31,396 bases of DNA, taken from NCBI GenBank assembly GCA_018334795.1, contig JAGXLH010000004.1, positions 1 through 31,396 on the forward strand, in the 5' to 3' direction. Both the position numbers and the translations under genes were made by a program. This DNA comes from Thermoplasmatota archaeon. GTDB lineage: Archaea; Thermoplasmatota; E2; DHVEG-1. Below the pieces are notes generated by a model, which saw only the letters and a list, made by a program, of their open reading frames with translations, was not told the DNA's origin and did not search any database. Shown piece by piece: positions 1-8,632 of the stretch. Each line of letters starts with the position of its first letter. The first letter of the stretch is position 1.

Positions 1-67
1 AAATGTTATCTAAATGATTCCAGTGTTAATACTTAAAATAAAGTGATGAGCAACAGTGAACTTAATT

Positions 68-199
68 TTATTTCTTTTTTCGTTTTTGTAATTGGTCAGG
101 TGAATAAAAAGTCCTTCCGCAGTTAGGACAGGTGATCGGCGCTTCATCTTTTTTCCGTATCCAACGGTTCCCACAAAATGGACAATTTGCTCGTTTAAT
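68..199 (-). CDS. Small zinc-ribbon protein, non-canonical start
   Basis: This 43-residue reading frame carries two CxxC knuckles, CPFCG and CPNCG, about 18 residues apart. A basic tail ends in KRKKK, so it looks like a minimal zinc ribbon that could bind nucleic acid or a protein partner. The frame has no ATG, GTG or TTG after the upstream stop codon. The only plausible initiator is ATT at 199-197, preceded by GGGGA with about six bases spacing. A longer ORF with an ATG exists in another frame over the same DNA (10-267) but lacks the cysteine pattern. The gene therefore either starts on ATT, is joined to the other frame by a frameshift, or is decaying. The motif is seen directly; any function is unknown. 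Confidence 0.5.
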   Translation of the reverse strand: MKRANCPFCGNRWIRKKDEAPITCPNCGRTFYSPDQLQKRKKK

Positions 200-458
200 A
201 CAATATCCCCATTTTGTGAATGATTACCTGTTAAAAAATATATCTCTTCAGACGTTTGATATAGCATGGCATGATTTTTTTTCTTTTTTTTATGTCCTCT
301 ACTCAGTTTTTCATAATTTTTCTAGTATCTTTGTGAAAAATTAGTTCATATCTAAATGTTATTAAAAAACTAATAAGAGATCTATATTTCCAATAAAAAA
401 ACTTTAAAATATTTTTTAAAATGTTTTTGAACTGTTTTTTACCTTTTTTAGGCAAAAA

Positions 459-506
459 TTTTATAAACATGATCATGTAGTATTATATCCCAGTTATGGG
501 AGGTGA
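459..506 (+). promoter_or_regulatory. TATA box and strong ribosome binding site
   Basis: TTTTATAAAC at 459-468 lies about 25 nt before a plausible transcription start near 489. GGGAGGTGA at 498-506 is nine bases upstream of the ATG at 516. The remaining spacer from about 200 to 458 is T- and A-rich and shows no gene or repeat. Confidence 0.6.
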
Positions 507-515
507 ACAAAACTT

Positions 516-1196
516 ATGAATAAGTTATGGACGAAAACAATAGTATTAGGAATTGTAGCCCTTTTTTTAGGTATGATGCTAGCACCAACTCTTTCTGCTG
601 CCCACCGACACGAAACTAAGGAAAAGGAACAAATGAAATATACAACACTCGTTGATCATCAGAATTTTCAAGTAGATGATAAAAGCGATATTGAATCATT
701 TCAAAATAAAATACAATCGTTGCTACTAAATCTCAACACCCAACAAAACGACAATGACGGATTAAGAGAAATACTTGAAAAATTACTTGACTGGTTGATC
801 AATAAATCAGATAATACACTCATTTCAGTTCTATTATCGAAATTACTTAATCTAGACCGATTAAAAAACAAGGAAATTGTAATTAGTGTTGGATGGAACT
901 ATGATATAAATCCTCTGAAGAAAACTGAAGTAAAAATCGTAAAACCATTATCGATCTGGAAATATGCAGATACCTCAGAGAAGATGAGCATGCCTAGTGT
1001 AACGGTTCTTATTTCGTCAGATCCGATGAAAGTTGAAACCGTGGTTGGAAACCAATTAGGTTTCATGTATAGATTCAGAGGAATCTATGGTCATATTCCT
1101 CAACAATTCCCAGAACAAAGTTTTACCTATATGATAGGAACCGCGCAAAACGCTGCAGCCCTTGAACTTCCAACAATGGATTTATTTGCTAGCTAA
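516..1196 (+). CDS. Secreted protein of unknown function
   Basis: The 226-residue product begins with a basic stretch, a hydrophobic helix (about residues 8-28) and an AxA-like end (LSAAH), which is a typical Sec signal peptide. The mature part starts with a charged region. Residues about 60-120 are rich in Leu, Asn and Asp and probably helical, and a C-terminal part has alternating hydrophobic segments with an aromatic cluster near FMYRFRGIYGHIPQQF. There are no further membrane helices and the mature part has no cysteine. I do not recognise a family. It has its own promoter and Shine-Dalgarno site and converges on the peptidase gene, so it is probably monocistronic. A cell-surface or exported role is inferred only from the signal peptide. 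Confidence 0.8.
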   Translation: MNKLWTKTIVLGIVALFLGMMLAPTLSAAHRHETKEKEQMKYTTLVDHQNFQVDDKSDIESFQNKIQSLLLNLNTQQNDNDGLREILEKLLDWLINKSDNTLISVLLSKLLNLDRLKNKEIVISVGWNYDINPLKKTEVKIVKPLSIWKYADTSEKMSMPSVTVLISSDPMKVETVVGNQLGFMYRFRGIYGHIPQQFPEQSFTYMIGTAQNAAALELPTMDLFAS

Positions 1197-1236
1197 AAGA
1201 TAGATTAAACTAGCAATTCCCCCTCTTTTTTTTATT

Positions 1237-2550
1237 TTAGTCTCTACGTCTTAGATTTAAAAAGAAAATATCCATCCAATCCATGCTGGTTTGTCCATCA
1301 ACACCGTAGGCAACAACTTCAACTCGTTGTTTGAAAAAAGATATTTTGTTTAAATGATAGTTGTATGGCGGCTCAGTATCTGTTTCTTGTAATTTTCCCC
1401 GAACATAGAATTCTACTTTTTCAATTAATGATTCATCGATAAATACTTGGGCCCAGATCCAAATATCATCAAATATGATAGTTCGTTTTTCTTGGTTTGA
1501 CCCATCCTTTACTGGTTTTTGTTCTCTTCCTTCAAAATAAAACATCCCTTTATGCGGTGACTCGATATACACATAAGGATAAGATAATGGATTATCAGAT
1601 ATCCAGGCTAAACTAATCGATATAAGTTCCGTAGTTCTTGTCAAATACGGTAAATCCATGTTTTCAATGGTGTCATCTTTACTATGCCAATGTGGATTCC
1701 ATGCCCCTTCAAAAAAAGCGATTGAATCAAAACCATAGCGAACGAAAGAATGATAATCACTTCCACCACGACCCTCTTCTGGAAGCGTTCTTTTATCTAA
1801 CTCGAAATCAATGTTATATTCATCATTTAATTGACTTATTTCATCCATTAACCAGGAAACATCTTCTGTTCCCCATAATCGGAAATTGTTTGTTGTTTCA
1901 CTATTTGAATATCCTATCCCATCTGCGTTGAAATCAATGATGGCTTTGTCTTTGTTTGTTTCATACAACCAATCCCCGTAGGCTTTGCTACCAAGAAGGC
2001 CTTGTTCTTCTCCTGAAAAACAAACAAAGTGGATAGTATGGCTAAATTCAAACTCACTTAATACTGACGCAGCAGCAAGAACAGCTGCAACACCTGAACC
2101 ATCATCATCTGCTCCGGGTGATACTTTCACGCTATCGTAATGTGCATTAAACACTAATTCAAGAGTGCTATCTGGATTTTTTCCAGGAAGAGTTCCAATA
2201 ACATTAAATCCACTGAACCAGCGAGGATTATATCTATTTCCAAAACTTGTCCAAATTTGCGTAGACGTGAGTAGATTAAACGATTCAAATTTTTGTTTAA
2301 TATATTCCCCTGCTTTTTGACAAGCATAGGTGCCTGTCATCCTAGGTCCAAAAGAGACAAGGTCTGAAAGAAAACCCACAATTAATTCTTGGTCAATACG
2401 ATCAATGATTTGATTGATTTTTAAGTCCAATGAATCAGTCTTTTTTCCCTCGGATGGTATCGAATTGGCCTGTAACGGGTAGATTATACTTAAAGAAAGC
2501 AATCCGATGACAAGCATTGACGTAATTATATAACGAAACTGTTTAGTCAT
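1237..2550 (-). CDS. Secreted M28-family zinc metallopeptidase
   Basis: This 437-residue protein has an N-terminal signal peptide (residues about 8-29) followed by an M28 aminopeptidase-type catalytic domain. The co-catalytic zinc motifs are visible in order: NAHYDS (His137), GADDDGSG (Asp148), FSGEEQG (Glu181 as catalytic base, Glu182 as ligand), FNADG (Asp210) and HWHSKDDT (His289). The last ~115 residues are beta-rich with aromatic residues and look like an Ig-type add-on domain. Known family members remove N-terminal amino acids or act on short peptides outside the cell. The start is supported by a TATA-like run (minus strand, about 2566-2581) some 23 nt upstream of the ATG, so the mRNA is probably leaderless. 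Substrate specificity cannot be read from the sequence. Confidence 0.92.
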   Translation of the reverse strand: MTKQFRYIITSMLVIGLLSLSIIYPLQANSIPSEGKKTDSLDLKINQIIDRIDQELIVGFLSDLVSFGPRMTGTYACQKAGEYIKQKFESFNLLTSTQIWTSFGNRYNPRWFSGFNVIGTLPGKNPDSTLELVFNAHYDSVKVSPGADDDGSGVAAVLAAASVLSEFEFSHTIHFVCFSGEEQGLLGSKAYGDWLYETNKDKAIIDFNADGIGYSNSETTNNFRLWGTEDVSWLMDEISQLNDEYNIDFELDKRTLPEEGRGGSDYHSFVRYGFDSIAFFEGAWNPHWHSKDDTIENMDLPYLTRTTELISISLAWISDNPLSYPYVYIESPHKGMFYFEGREQKPVKDGSNQEKRTIIFDDIWIWAQVFIDESLIEKVEFYVRGKLQETDTEPPYNYHLNKISFFKQRVEVVAYGVDGQTSMDWMDIFFLNLRRRD

Positions 2551-2788
2551 AAGTACAAATAACCCAATATAAATTATAAATATTATTCTATTTTAATATT
2601 GCTCCTAGTTGATTATCATTTATCTTTGTACTATTTAGATAAAAAAAGAAATTCTGTAAATATTATTTGGATTGCTGAGTTAAATTCATTATTATATTGT
2701 GAAAGAAAAATTTTTAGAAAGATGTATTATCATATAAAAAGTCTCAACAAAAAACCTTTCATTGAAAAATAGTGTTCTGCGATGAAAT

Positions 2789-3352
2789 TTACTGTTTTGA
2801 TGGTTTAGATATTCTCTTTATGATAAAAACTATGGTAACAATGATTATTGAACTGATTGATATACCTAATAATCCAAATTTAAAACTAGCAAAAACTGAA
2901 TGAAGAATGGCTAAGAAATTGTTGAATTGAAGTGGGTTAGATGCCATAGAAAGAATAAATGCATTTTCAACTGCATCACAGCATGCAGAAATAATACCAG
3001 CTATTGAAATGAAGTAACAATAGGTTTTAATTTTTGGAGAATCAGATAGTTTTCTTCCTAAAAAGAGAGATGTGCTGAGTATTAATATACCATAAATAAT
3101 TAAATAAATATAATCAATGAGTTGGGCAAAGATATACATCTGTATTTGCTCAGTTGTCATTAATTGGTAATGAGATTTGATTTCTTCTCCACTAAATGAA
3201 AGTTGGCTTTCTGTAAATGTTGCTGGGTATCCTGATTGTTCAAATGCATAATTTACAGTAATCATCAACAATGGAAAAAGAATGATTGAGATGAGGAGTA
3301 TTTTTCTAGTTCGATTTTCCGGGAAGAAGGAATCAAGAAAATCTAAGATCAT
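2789..3352 (-). CDS. Four-helix integral membrane protein, unknown function
   Basis: The 187-residue protein has four hydrophobic helices: about residues 18-37, 72-97, 107-126 and 152-178. Between the first two is a ~35-residue loop containing a polar, probably extracytoplasmic segment (FTESQLSFSGEEIKSHY). The fourth helix is followed by a short basic C-terminus, and a conserved-looking CCDAVENAF segment follows helix 3. I do not recognise a named family and see no catalytic motif. It is transcribed away from the zinc-ribbon locus at 3514, so the 160-base gap holds divergent promoters. The 238-base spacer downstream (2551-2788) is AT-rich with nothing recognisable. Confidence 0.75.
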   Translation of the reverse strand: MILDFLDSFFPENRTRKILLISIILFPLLMITVNYAFEQSGYPATFTESQLSFSGEEIKSHYQLMTTEQIQMYIFAQLIDYIYLIIYGILILSTSLFLGRKLSDSPKIKTYCYFISIAGIISACCDAVENAFILSMASNPLQFNNFLAILHSVFASFKFGLLGISISSIIIVTIVFIIKRISKPSKQ

Positions 3353-3513
3353 AAATGGTATGAATTAAAGAAAGGTATTTGAAATTTCTTTTTTTGATTT
3401 TATTTTACTGAAGTTCTGCTCTATTTTCTTTCAAAATTGGTATTTTAACTGGAAAAGTTTATTAGGCTTAAGTGACAATATATATCATGGTATAAAATAA
3501 CACGGAGGATAAG

Positions 3514-3718
3514 ATGATTTCACAATGTCAAAAATGTCATAAAATATTTAGAACAAGCCAAAAAATCTGTCCACACTGCGGAGCAGCATTAATTTCTATC
3601 TAAACGGAAATGCGATAGTGATATAGAAAATCAACAAAGAAAAAAATGTTCACACTGTGAGCATATCTACCCTTATGACCTTTCATTTTATCCCCACTGT
3701 GCAAAGAAATCAAAATAG
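3514..3718 (+). pseudogene. Double zinc-ribbon gene split by a +1 frameshift
   Basis: A short ORF starts at ATG 3514, behind GGAGG (3504-3508) and a TATA-like TATAAAAT at 3491. It encodes 29 residues with CQKC and CPHC and stops at TAA 3601. Immediately after, in the +1 frame and without a start codon, the DNA encodes a second ribbon with CSHC and PHCAKK, ending at TAG 3716. Joined by one skipped base, the product would be a two-ribbon protein of about 67 residues. The stop sits exactly at the linker. A sequencing error or recent mutation is the simplest explanation. Programmed shifting is possible, but the bases around the stop (ATC TAA) do not allow an obvious re-pairing of the tRNA. Confidence 0.55.
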
Positions 3719-3732
3719 AGTATCCACGTAAA

Positions 3733-5619
3733 TTAGTATCTCTGTCTTTTTCTCCAAGCATCGAGAAAAACTTTTCTAAGGTCTTCTTTATTTTTTGCTT
3801 CCAACCAATTATCTTGAAAATCATTTTCTTCTGCAATTTGAGCAACCCACATAAGAGTATGCCAATAGAAGCTTTGTTGGTCCTCAGATGCAACAATTAT
3901 GAAAAAACTATAAATCGGATCGATATCCTTTGAACTAATAAAACCTTTTTTTGTTCTAACCAGAACAATATCAAGTTTATCTCTTCCTTTAATTAAATGA
4001 GAAATAATGCCCATGCCCGGTTGTAACACACAATTAGAATCACACTCTTTACTTCTTAACAACTCACGTAGTTTTTCTTTATCAATATCTAATTTATTAT
4101 ATAATCTTTCAGATAGAACCATCGATAGTTTATCTGGAGTTAACAATTTATGTAAGTCTAAAATCTCACAATTTTCAATCAAATCTTCAAAACGTTTTTC
4201 TTGGATACTATCGCGATTAATGAGAATTTCTCTAAGTTCTTCATCCAGTAAATAACTAGTGTTTTTTTCCCCAGTTAAACGTTCAACCACGTGAAGTAAA
4301 CAATATTCACGCCAAATTTTATCCCTCGCAAAAAACCAATACCAACCAAAACCACCACAAATAAAACAACCAACTATTACAATAGAAGTTATCCCCATCT
4401 GATAAATTAACCAACCACACCCAATTATTCCTATAAATTGAACCCAGGGATAAAAAGGTGAACTGAAACTTGGACGATAATTCTTAATCTTACTTTCCCT
4501 CATCATAACAACAGACAAATTTACTAAAATATATAATAAAAGAACAAGCGTTGAAGCAACTTTAACCAACCCTTCAAGATCTAAAAAAAGAATGATACAA
4601 ATCATAAAACCCGAAGTAAATAATATGGAAATTACGGGAGTACCTTTGTCAGATATCTTTGAAAAAAACCCAGGCAATAATTGATCTTTACTCAATGCCA
4701 GCGGATAACGAGAAGAAGAAAGTATACCAGCATTTGCAGTTGTAATAAAGGCTAATACTGCTGCAATACCCAATGCTATAAGACCAATTTCACCACCAAA
4801 AACTTCTGCACCTTTTGATATAGGCATCAAAGTAGTGGTTAATACTTTGTGATCTAGCAGACCAACGGTGACCGAAACCACCAATATATATAATACCGAA
4901 ACAACACCCCATGCGAGAAGCATACCAAGAGGAATATTTCGTTTAGGTTTTTCAATTTCCTCTGCAACACTACATACTTTAATAAGTCCCATAAACGAAA
5001 CAAAAACAACACCAGCTGTAGCAAAAATAGAACCAAAACCATATGGGGTAAACGGCTGAAATCTTGATGGTTCAATATAAAAAAAACCTACAATAACATA
5101 AAAAATTAAGATGCTGAGCAGTCCTGCTACCAAAAAAACTTGTGTTTTCCCTGCATGTCTAACACCAACTAAATTTATCACCGTAAAAATAATACAAAAT
5201 ACTATTGCAATAATTTTTAAATTAAAATCGGTTAGACCCGGATTAAAAAGTTGAACAAAAGCTCCAATACCAATTAAAGCAAACGCTGTTTTTGCACTTA
5301 ACGCAAACCAGGAGGCCGTACCACCAATGGTTCCAAGAGCAGGACCCATACTTCTGTCAATAAAAAAATAATCTCCTCCTGCTTTTGGCATAGCAGTAGT
5401 TAGTTCAGATGCTGAAAGTAATGTGGGTAACATTAAAAGTGTTGCAATGAGATAAGAGATAATAACAGAAGCACCCGTTTCTTGATAAGCAATTGCAGGT
5501 AAGATAAAGAGCCCGGAACTTATCATCGCTCCAGACGCGATAGCAAATACTTCAAATAACCCTAATTCCTTTTTTAAACATTCATCCGGTTCATCTACGG
5601 TCATAGTGCTAGCAACCAC
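3733..5619 (-). CDS. APC-family amino acid permease with C-terminal PTS EIIA-like domain
   Basis: Residues about 15-430 form an APC-superfamily transporter. It begins ELGLFEVFAIASGAMISSGLF, the usual unwound first helix, and has about 12 membrane segments ending near the WYWFFARDK segment. Residues about 470-628 form a soluble domain resembling the fructose/mannitol-type PTS EIIA fold. It has a Gly-rich strand GMGIISH, whose His (about residue 541) matches the family's phospho-acceptor, then FFIIVASED and a C-terminal helix region with LEAKNKEDLRKVFLD. No other PTS component is in the window, so the domain is more likely regulatory than part of sugar uptake. The reported start is GTG 5619; ATG at 5604 is equally credible, as neither has a clear ribosome binding site. 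It lies 155 bases downstream of the Mrp operon and may have its own promoter. Substrate unknown. Confidence 0.88.
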   Translation of the reverse strand: MVASTMTVDEPDECLKKELGLFEVFAIASGAMISSGLFILPAIAYQETGASVIISYLIATLLMLPTLLSASELTTAMPKAGGDYFFIDRSMGPALGTIGGTASWFALSAKTAFALIGIGAFVQLFNPGLTDFNLKIIAIVFCIIFTVINLVGVRHAGKTQVFLVAGLLSILIFYVIVGFFYIEPSRFQPFTPYGFGSIFATAGVVFVSFMGLIKVCSVAEEIEKPKRNIPLGMLLAWGVVSVLYILVVSVTVGLLDHKVLTTTLMPISKGAEVFGGEIGLIALGIAAVLAFITTANAGILSSSRYPLALSKDQLLPGFFSKISDKGTPVISILFTSGFMICIILFLDLEGLVKVASTLVLLLYILVNLSVVMMRESKIKNYRPSFSSPFYPWVQFIGIIGCGWLIYQMGITSIVIVGCFICGGFGWYWFFARDKIWREYCLLHVVERLTGEKNTSYLLDEELREILINRDSIQEKRFEDLIENCEILDLHKLLTPDKLSMVLSERLYNKLDIDKEKLRELLRSKECDSNCVLQPGMGIISHLIKGRDKLDIVLVRTKKGFISSKDIDPIYSFFIIVASEDQQSFYWHTLMWVAQIAEENDFQDNWLEAKNKEDLRKVFLDAWRKRQRY

Positions 5620-5774
5620 TATAACAAACGTGTTATTTCTAGGTTTTCAATTATCTCACTTAGAACTCACCATTCTTTATTGTTTTTTTTATTATTTATC
5701 AAATTATAAAAAAAATTAAAGAACCAAATACCTGTAATGTGATTTCACTTGAACATGGCTGATAGAAGTCACTA

Positions 5775-7442
5775 TTATACGTACTTTAAAGAATCAAATA
5801 TCATTGAAATAAGAATTAACGTTATAATCATAAATAGTATCGATTGATTCACAGTTATTTTTGAAATCTTGGTTCGCAAAGAATCAACCATAGTAGAAAA
5901 ACTTATAATTAAAAATAAAAGCACTAGTCCACCACCGACAATAATCCATTCTTTCAGAATGGACAAAGGTTCAATAAATGATACCTGTTGAATCAAATTC
6001 ACACCACCCAAAAGATAAGAAGCAGGAAGAATGAATCCATCCAACCATACTTGGGGAATAATCCCTAAAGCCAAACAAAAAACAGCAAGAACAATCATAG
6101 ACACAAGCATTGTGAATGGAACCTTTTTCTCATCTTTACCATTGTTTTTATCCTTCGGATGTTTAAAAAATGCATAATAAAGAATTTTAGAAAAACTTGC
6201 AACCGTGCCCACAGAAGCAAAAAGAAGCATGATAGAGATGCCAGGATAGGAATGTATCGCAGTTTCAATCAGTTTTTTACTCACAGATCCATTAAATGGA
6301 GTAATACCTGAAATAGATAAAATTCCAATAACATAAACAATAAATGTTATTGGCATAGTCCAACCAATTCGATAGTCCCTAATATCTTTAGAGCCCGTTT
6401 TATAGATCAATGCCCCAGCACATAAGAAAAGCAAAGCCTTGAAAAAAGCATGATTCACTATATGATATATCCCTCCAGCAAATCCAATTGTTGAACCTGT
6501 ACCAATTCCCACTATAATAAAACCAATTTGGGATATTGTATGATTTGCAGTGATTCTTTTGATATCCCACTGCATCAATGCACCAATCACTCCACCGACA
6601 GCGGTTATTGCACCAAGCATAATAATAACTTCATTCATTTTCGGGAAACTAAATTCAAAAGAACTAATTCGAATGAACACATAAACACCTGATTTAACAA
6701 TAATCCCTGAAAGCAACGCAGAAATTGGAACAGGTGCTGTGGAATGTGCATCCACAAGCCAAGTATGAAATGGGATAATAGCTGCCTTTATTCCAACTGC
6801 AGCTAAAAAAAAGACAAAGATAACAATCTGCGTTTGTACATCAATCAAAGAAATCCGGTGTTGTACATATTCAAGATTCAATACGCCGGTCTCAGCATAA
6901 ACAAAACCAATGCCTAACAAAAGAAATAGTGAAGCAAGGGTTCCTAATATGAGATATTTAATGGAGCCTTTAAGTGCATATTTTTTATCTCCAAAGGTGA
7001 TAAGAATGAAACTAGAGATGATCGTAAGATCAAAGAAAATGTAAATATTAAATAAATCCCCGGATAAAAATATCCCGTTTAAAGCAGTCGTTAACAATAG
7101 AAAGAAAAAATAGAATTTTCCAGTATCTTGCTTAATGTTTTGCAATGAATAAATAAACGTTACAAATACAAGAATTGATGAAATAAGAAGAAGGATGAAT
7201 GATAATTCATCAATAACAAGAGTGATACCAAATGGTTTTTCCCAACCACCAACGTTGTAGGAGATCGATTCAGTGGAAATACGTTGAAAGATAATTGATA
7301 AATAAAAGAAGGGAAGTACTAAACTAATTGCAGCAATTATTTTTTGTAGAATCTTTGTTTTTGAAAGTGTATTAACTATTGATACAACTATCGCTGCCAA
7401 TAAGGGAGTAATCAATAGAAGGATGGGAATGGGTGTGATCAT
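5775..7442 (-). CDS. mnhD: Mrp/Mnh cation-proton antiporter subunit D
   Basis: This 555-residue, roughly 14-helix protein belongs to the proton-channel family shared with complex I NuoM/NuoN and MbhH. It is the ion-translocating core of the complex. The channel lysine in GIKAAIIPFHTWLVDAH is Lys219, and a second lysine, Lys250, sits in SGIIVKSGVY. In the helix-5 motif SGDLFNIYIFFD the usual channel glutamate is Asp138, a conservative but noteworthy change. The ATG overlaps the stop of mnhC in an ATGA junction behind a GAGGAG site, so translation is coupled. It is the last gene of the Mrp unit. The extreme C-terminus is hydrophobic (about residues 490-553). Confidence 0.95.
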   Translation of the reverse strand: MITPIPILLLITPLLAAIVVSIVNTLSKTKILQKIIAAISLVLPFFYLSIIFQRISTESISYNVGGWEKPFGITLVIDELSFILLLISSILVFVTFIYSLQNIKQDTGKFYFFFLLLTTALNGIFLSGDLFNIYIFFDLTIISSFILITFGDKKYALKGSIKYLILGTLASLFLLLGIGFVYAETGVLNLEYVQHRISLIDVQTQIVIFVFFLAAVGIKAAIIPFHTWLVDAHSTAPVPISALLSGIIVKSGVYVFIRISSFEFSFPKMNEVIIMLGAITAVGGVIGALMQWDIKRITANHTISQIGFIIVGIGTGSTIGFAGGIYHIVNHAFFKALLFLCAGALIYKTGSKDIRDYRIGWTMPITFIVYVIGILSISGITPFNGSVSKKLIETAIHSYPGISIMLLFASVGTVASFSKILYYAFFKHPKDKNNGKDEKKVPFTMLVSMIVLAVFCLALGIIPQVWLDGFILPASYLLGGVNLIQQVSFIEPLSILKEWIIVGGGLVLLFLIISFSTMVDSLRTKISKITVNQSILFMIITLILISMIFDSLKYV

Positions 7443-7762
7443 GTCATCTCCTCAATGTTAACCGTGCCAAATTTTTTGTAAATCCAAACAATGATAGCTA
7501 ATGCTAATGCAGTATCGCAAAGATTAATGACAATCATCGTAAGCATCAGTGCTTGAGGAACCGGATCAACAAAATTAACTGAACTTTCAGTAAGAATCGG
7601 AGGAATACCACCTTGGACGTAACCAAGAGAGTTGAAAAAGAGAACGATTCCGTTACTTGAAATACCAAGTGACATAATTATTTTTATTAAATTTTTATTA
7701 GTAATAATCCCATATAACCCTATGAGAAATAACACCAGACCAATGTTAATACCATTTATCAT
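7439..7762 (-). CDS. mnhC: Mrp/Mnh antiporter subunit C
   Basis: The 107-residue, three-helix protein is homologous to NuoK and MbhG. Family features include GISSNGIVLFFNSLG in helix 2 and DPVPQALMLTMIVINLCDTALALA in the loop and helix 3. I chose ATG 7762 rather than the upstream ATG at 7777. The downstream codon forms an ATGA overlap with the mnhB stop, as at every other junction in this operon, and has GGGAG eight bases upstream. The protein packs against subunit D in known Mrp and MBH complexes. Confidence 0.93.
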   Translation of the reverse strand: MINGINIGLVLFLIGLYGIITNKNLIKIIMSLGISSNGIVLFFNSLGYVQGGIPPILTESSVNFVDPVPQALMLTMIVINLCDTALALAIIVWIYKKFGTVNIEEMT

Positions 7763-8139
7763 GGCGGATGCTCCCATTTAATAAATAGCATGTAGAAAAG
7801 CACAATTCCCGAACATACCTTTAATCCAATAATAATATTTAACAACCAGATTGCGCCCAGATTAGAAAAGAATGATTTTCCAGCAAGAATTCCTATAAGA
7901 CCCATGAAAATAAAAAATGCTACTCCCAACGTTTCGATTACTGAAAAACTAGTTGTATAATTTCGAAGGGTATCATACCCATAAGAGATAATAACAAGAA
8001 TGACACCCATAGCCATAATAACCCCTCCTTGAAAACCACCTCCTGGAGAAAGATGACCATGAATAATTATATAGATTCCAAAGAGGAAGATGAACGGTAT
8101 GATCGTTCTTGAAACGGTTTTCACAATTCTTGAGGTCAT
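7759..8139 (-). CDS. mnhB: Mrp/Mnh antiporter subunit B
   Basis: This 126-residue protein has four hydrophobic helices and the MnhB signature HGHLSPGGGFQGGVIMAMGV near residues 27-46. It matches MbhF of membrane-bound hydrogenases and MrpB of antiporters. The ATG overlaps the stop of the preceding small subunit by one base pair step (ATGA), and GGAGG lies just upstream. It ends EHPP, directly overlapping the start of mnhC. Its role in known complexes is structural, forming part of the sodium path with subunits A to C. Confidence 0.94.
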   Translation of the reverse strand: MTSRIVKTVSRTIIPFIFLFGIYIIIHGHLSPGGGFQGGVIMAMGVILVIISYGYDTLRNYTTSFSVIETLGVAFFIFMGLIGILAGKSFFSNLGAIWLLNIIIGLKVCSGIVLFYMLFIKWEHPP

Positions 8140-8405
8140 GTTTTCCTCCGTATTAACATGGTTATCCCTGATATCGTTACAAAAATGACTAATATTTCAC
8201 CAAGGGTATCATACGCTCTAAAATCAAGCAAAATTGCAACGACCGCATTTAACGCGCCCGTAAGAGACAAATGTTCAACATAATATGTTGCTATCGTTGA
8301 AGTTAATGCAATAGGATAATTACGAAGTGTTGATGAAATAAGAATAAATCCAAAGAAACTCAGAATAAAGAGAACAAATACGTTGAAGAAAATTTGCTTT
8401 CTCAA
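8136..8405 (-). CDS. MbhE-like membrane subunit (TTG start)
   Basis: The 89-residue protein has two or three hydrophobic helices and a middle segment GALNAVVAILLDFRAYDTLGEI. That segment matches MbhE, which corresponds to the extreme C-terminus of bacterial MrpA. A much longer open frame extends to 8654, but that part is a shadow of the upstream gene. The real start is TTG at 8405-8403, which overlaps the TGA of the preceding gene and has AGGAGG about six bases upstream. The overlap style matches the rest of the operon. In MBH complexes this subunit helps join the sodium-path module to the proton module. Confidence 0.88.
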   Translation of the reverse strand: MRKQIFFNVFVLFILSFFGFILISSTLRNYPIALTSTIATYYVEHLSLTGALNAVVAILLDFRAYDTLGEILVIFVTISGITMLIRRKT

Positions 8406-8632
8406 TGTATTCCTCCTAATTTTTTCATCGCGGAAAGATAAAGAACAGTGGTGGCACCGGTTCCAACCACGGCCATGGTAATTGCTACATCCGGTGCTTG
8501 AAGAAGAAAAAGAATTATCACTAGTAATAGCGTGTTCAATGAAAGAAAAACCAATGATTTCAACAATGTTTTTGCAGCTACAAAAAAAATTGAAGCTGCT
8601 ACAAGAAATAATAAAAGAATTTCTAAAATCAT
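8402..8632 (-). CDS. MbhD-like membrane subunit (MrpA C-terminal domain homologue)
   Basis: The 76-residue, three-helix protein contains LLQAPDVAITMAVVGTGATTVLYL, the signature of the MbhD/DUF4040 family, equivalent to the C-terminal portion of MrpA and part of complex I NuoJ. I chose ATG 8632, not the in-frame ATG at 8644. The former gives an ATGA overlap with the mnhG stop and has GGAGG five bases upstream, whereas the latter would overlap mnhG by 16 bases. Together with the next gene it replaces the C-terminus of MrpA, whose large antiporter-like part is absent. Confidence 0.9.
   Translation of the reverse strand: MILEILLLFLVAASIFFVAAKTLLKSLVFLSLNTLLLVIILFLLQAPDVAITMAVVGTGATTVLYLSAMKKLGGIH

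Noticed and set aside
3590..3610. Programmed +1 frameshift like that of bacterial release factor 2
   Set aside because: No slippery codon or internal Shine-Dalgarno site is visible at the stop, and re-pairing from ATC to TCT is poor. Kept only as a possible error or mutation.
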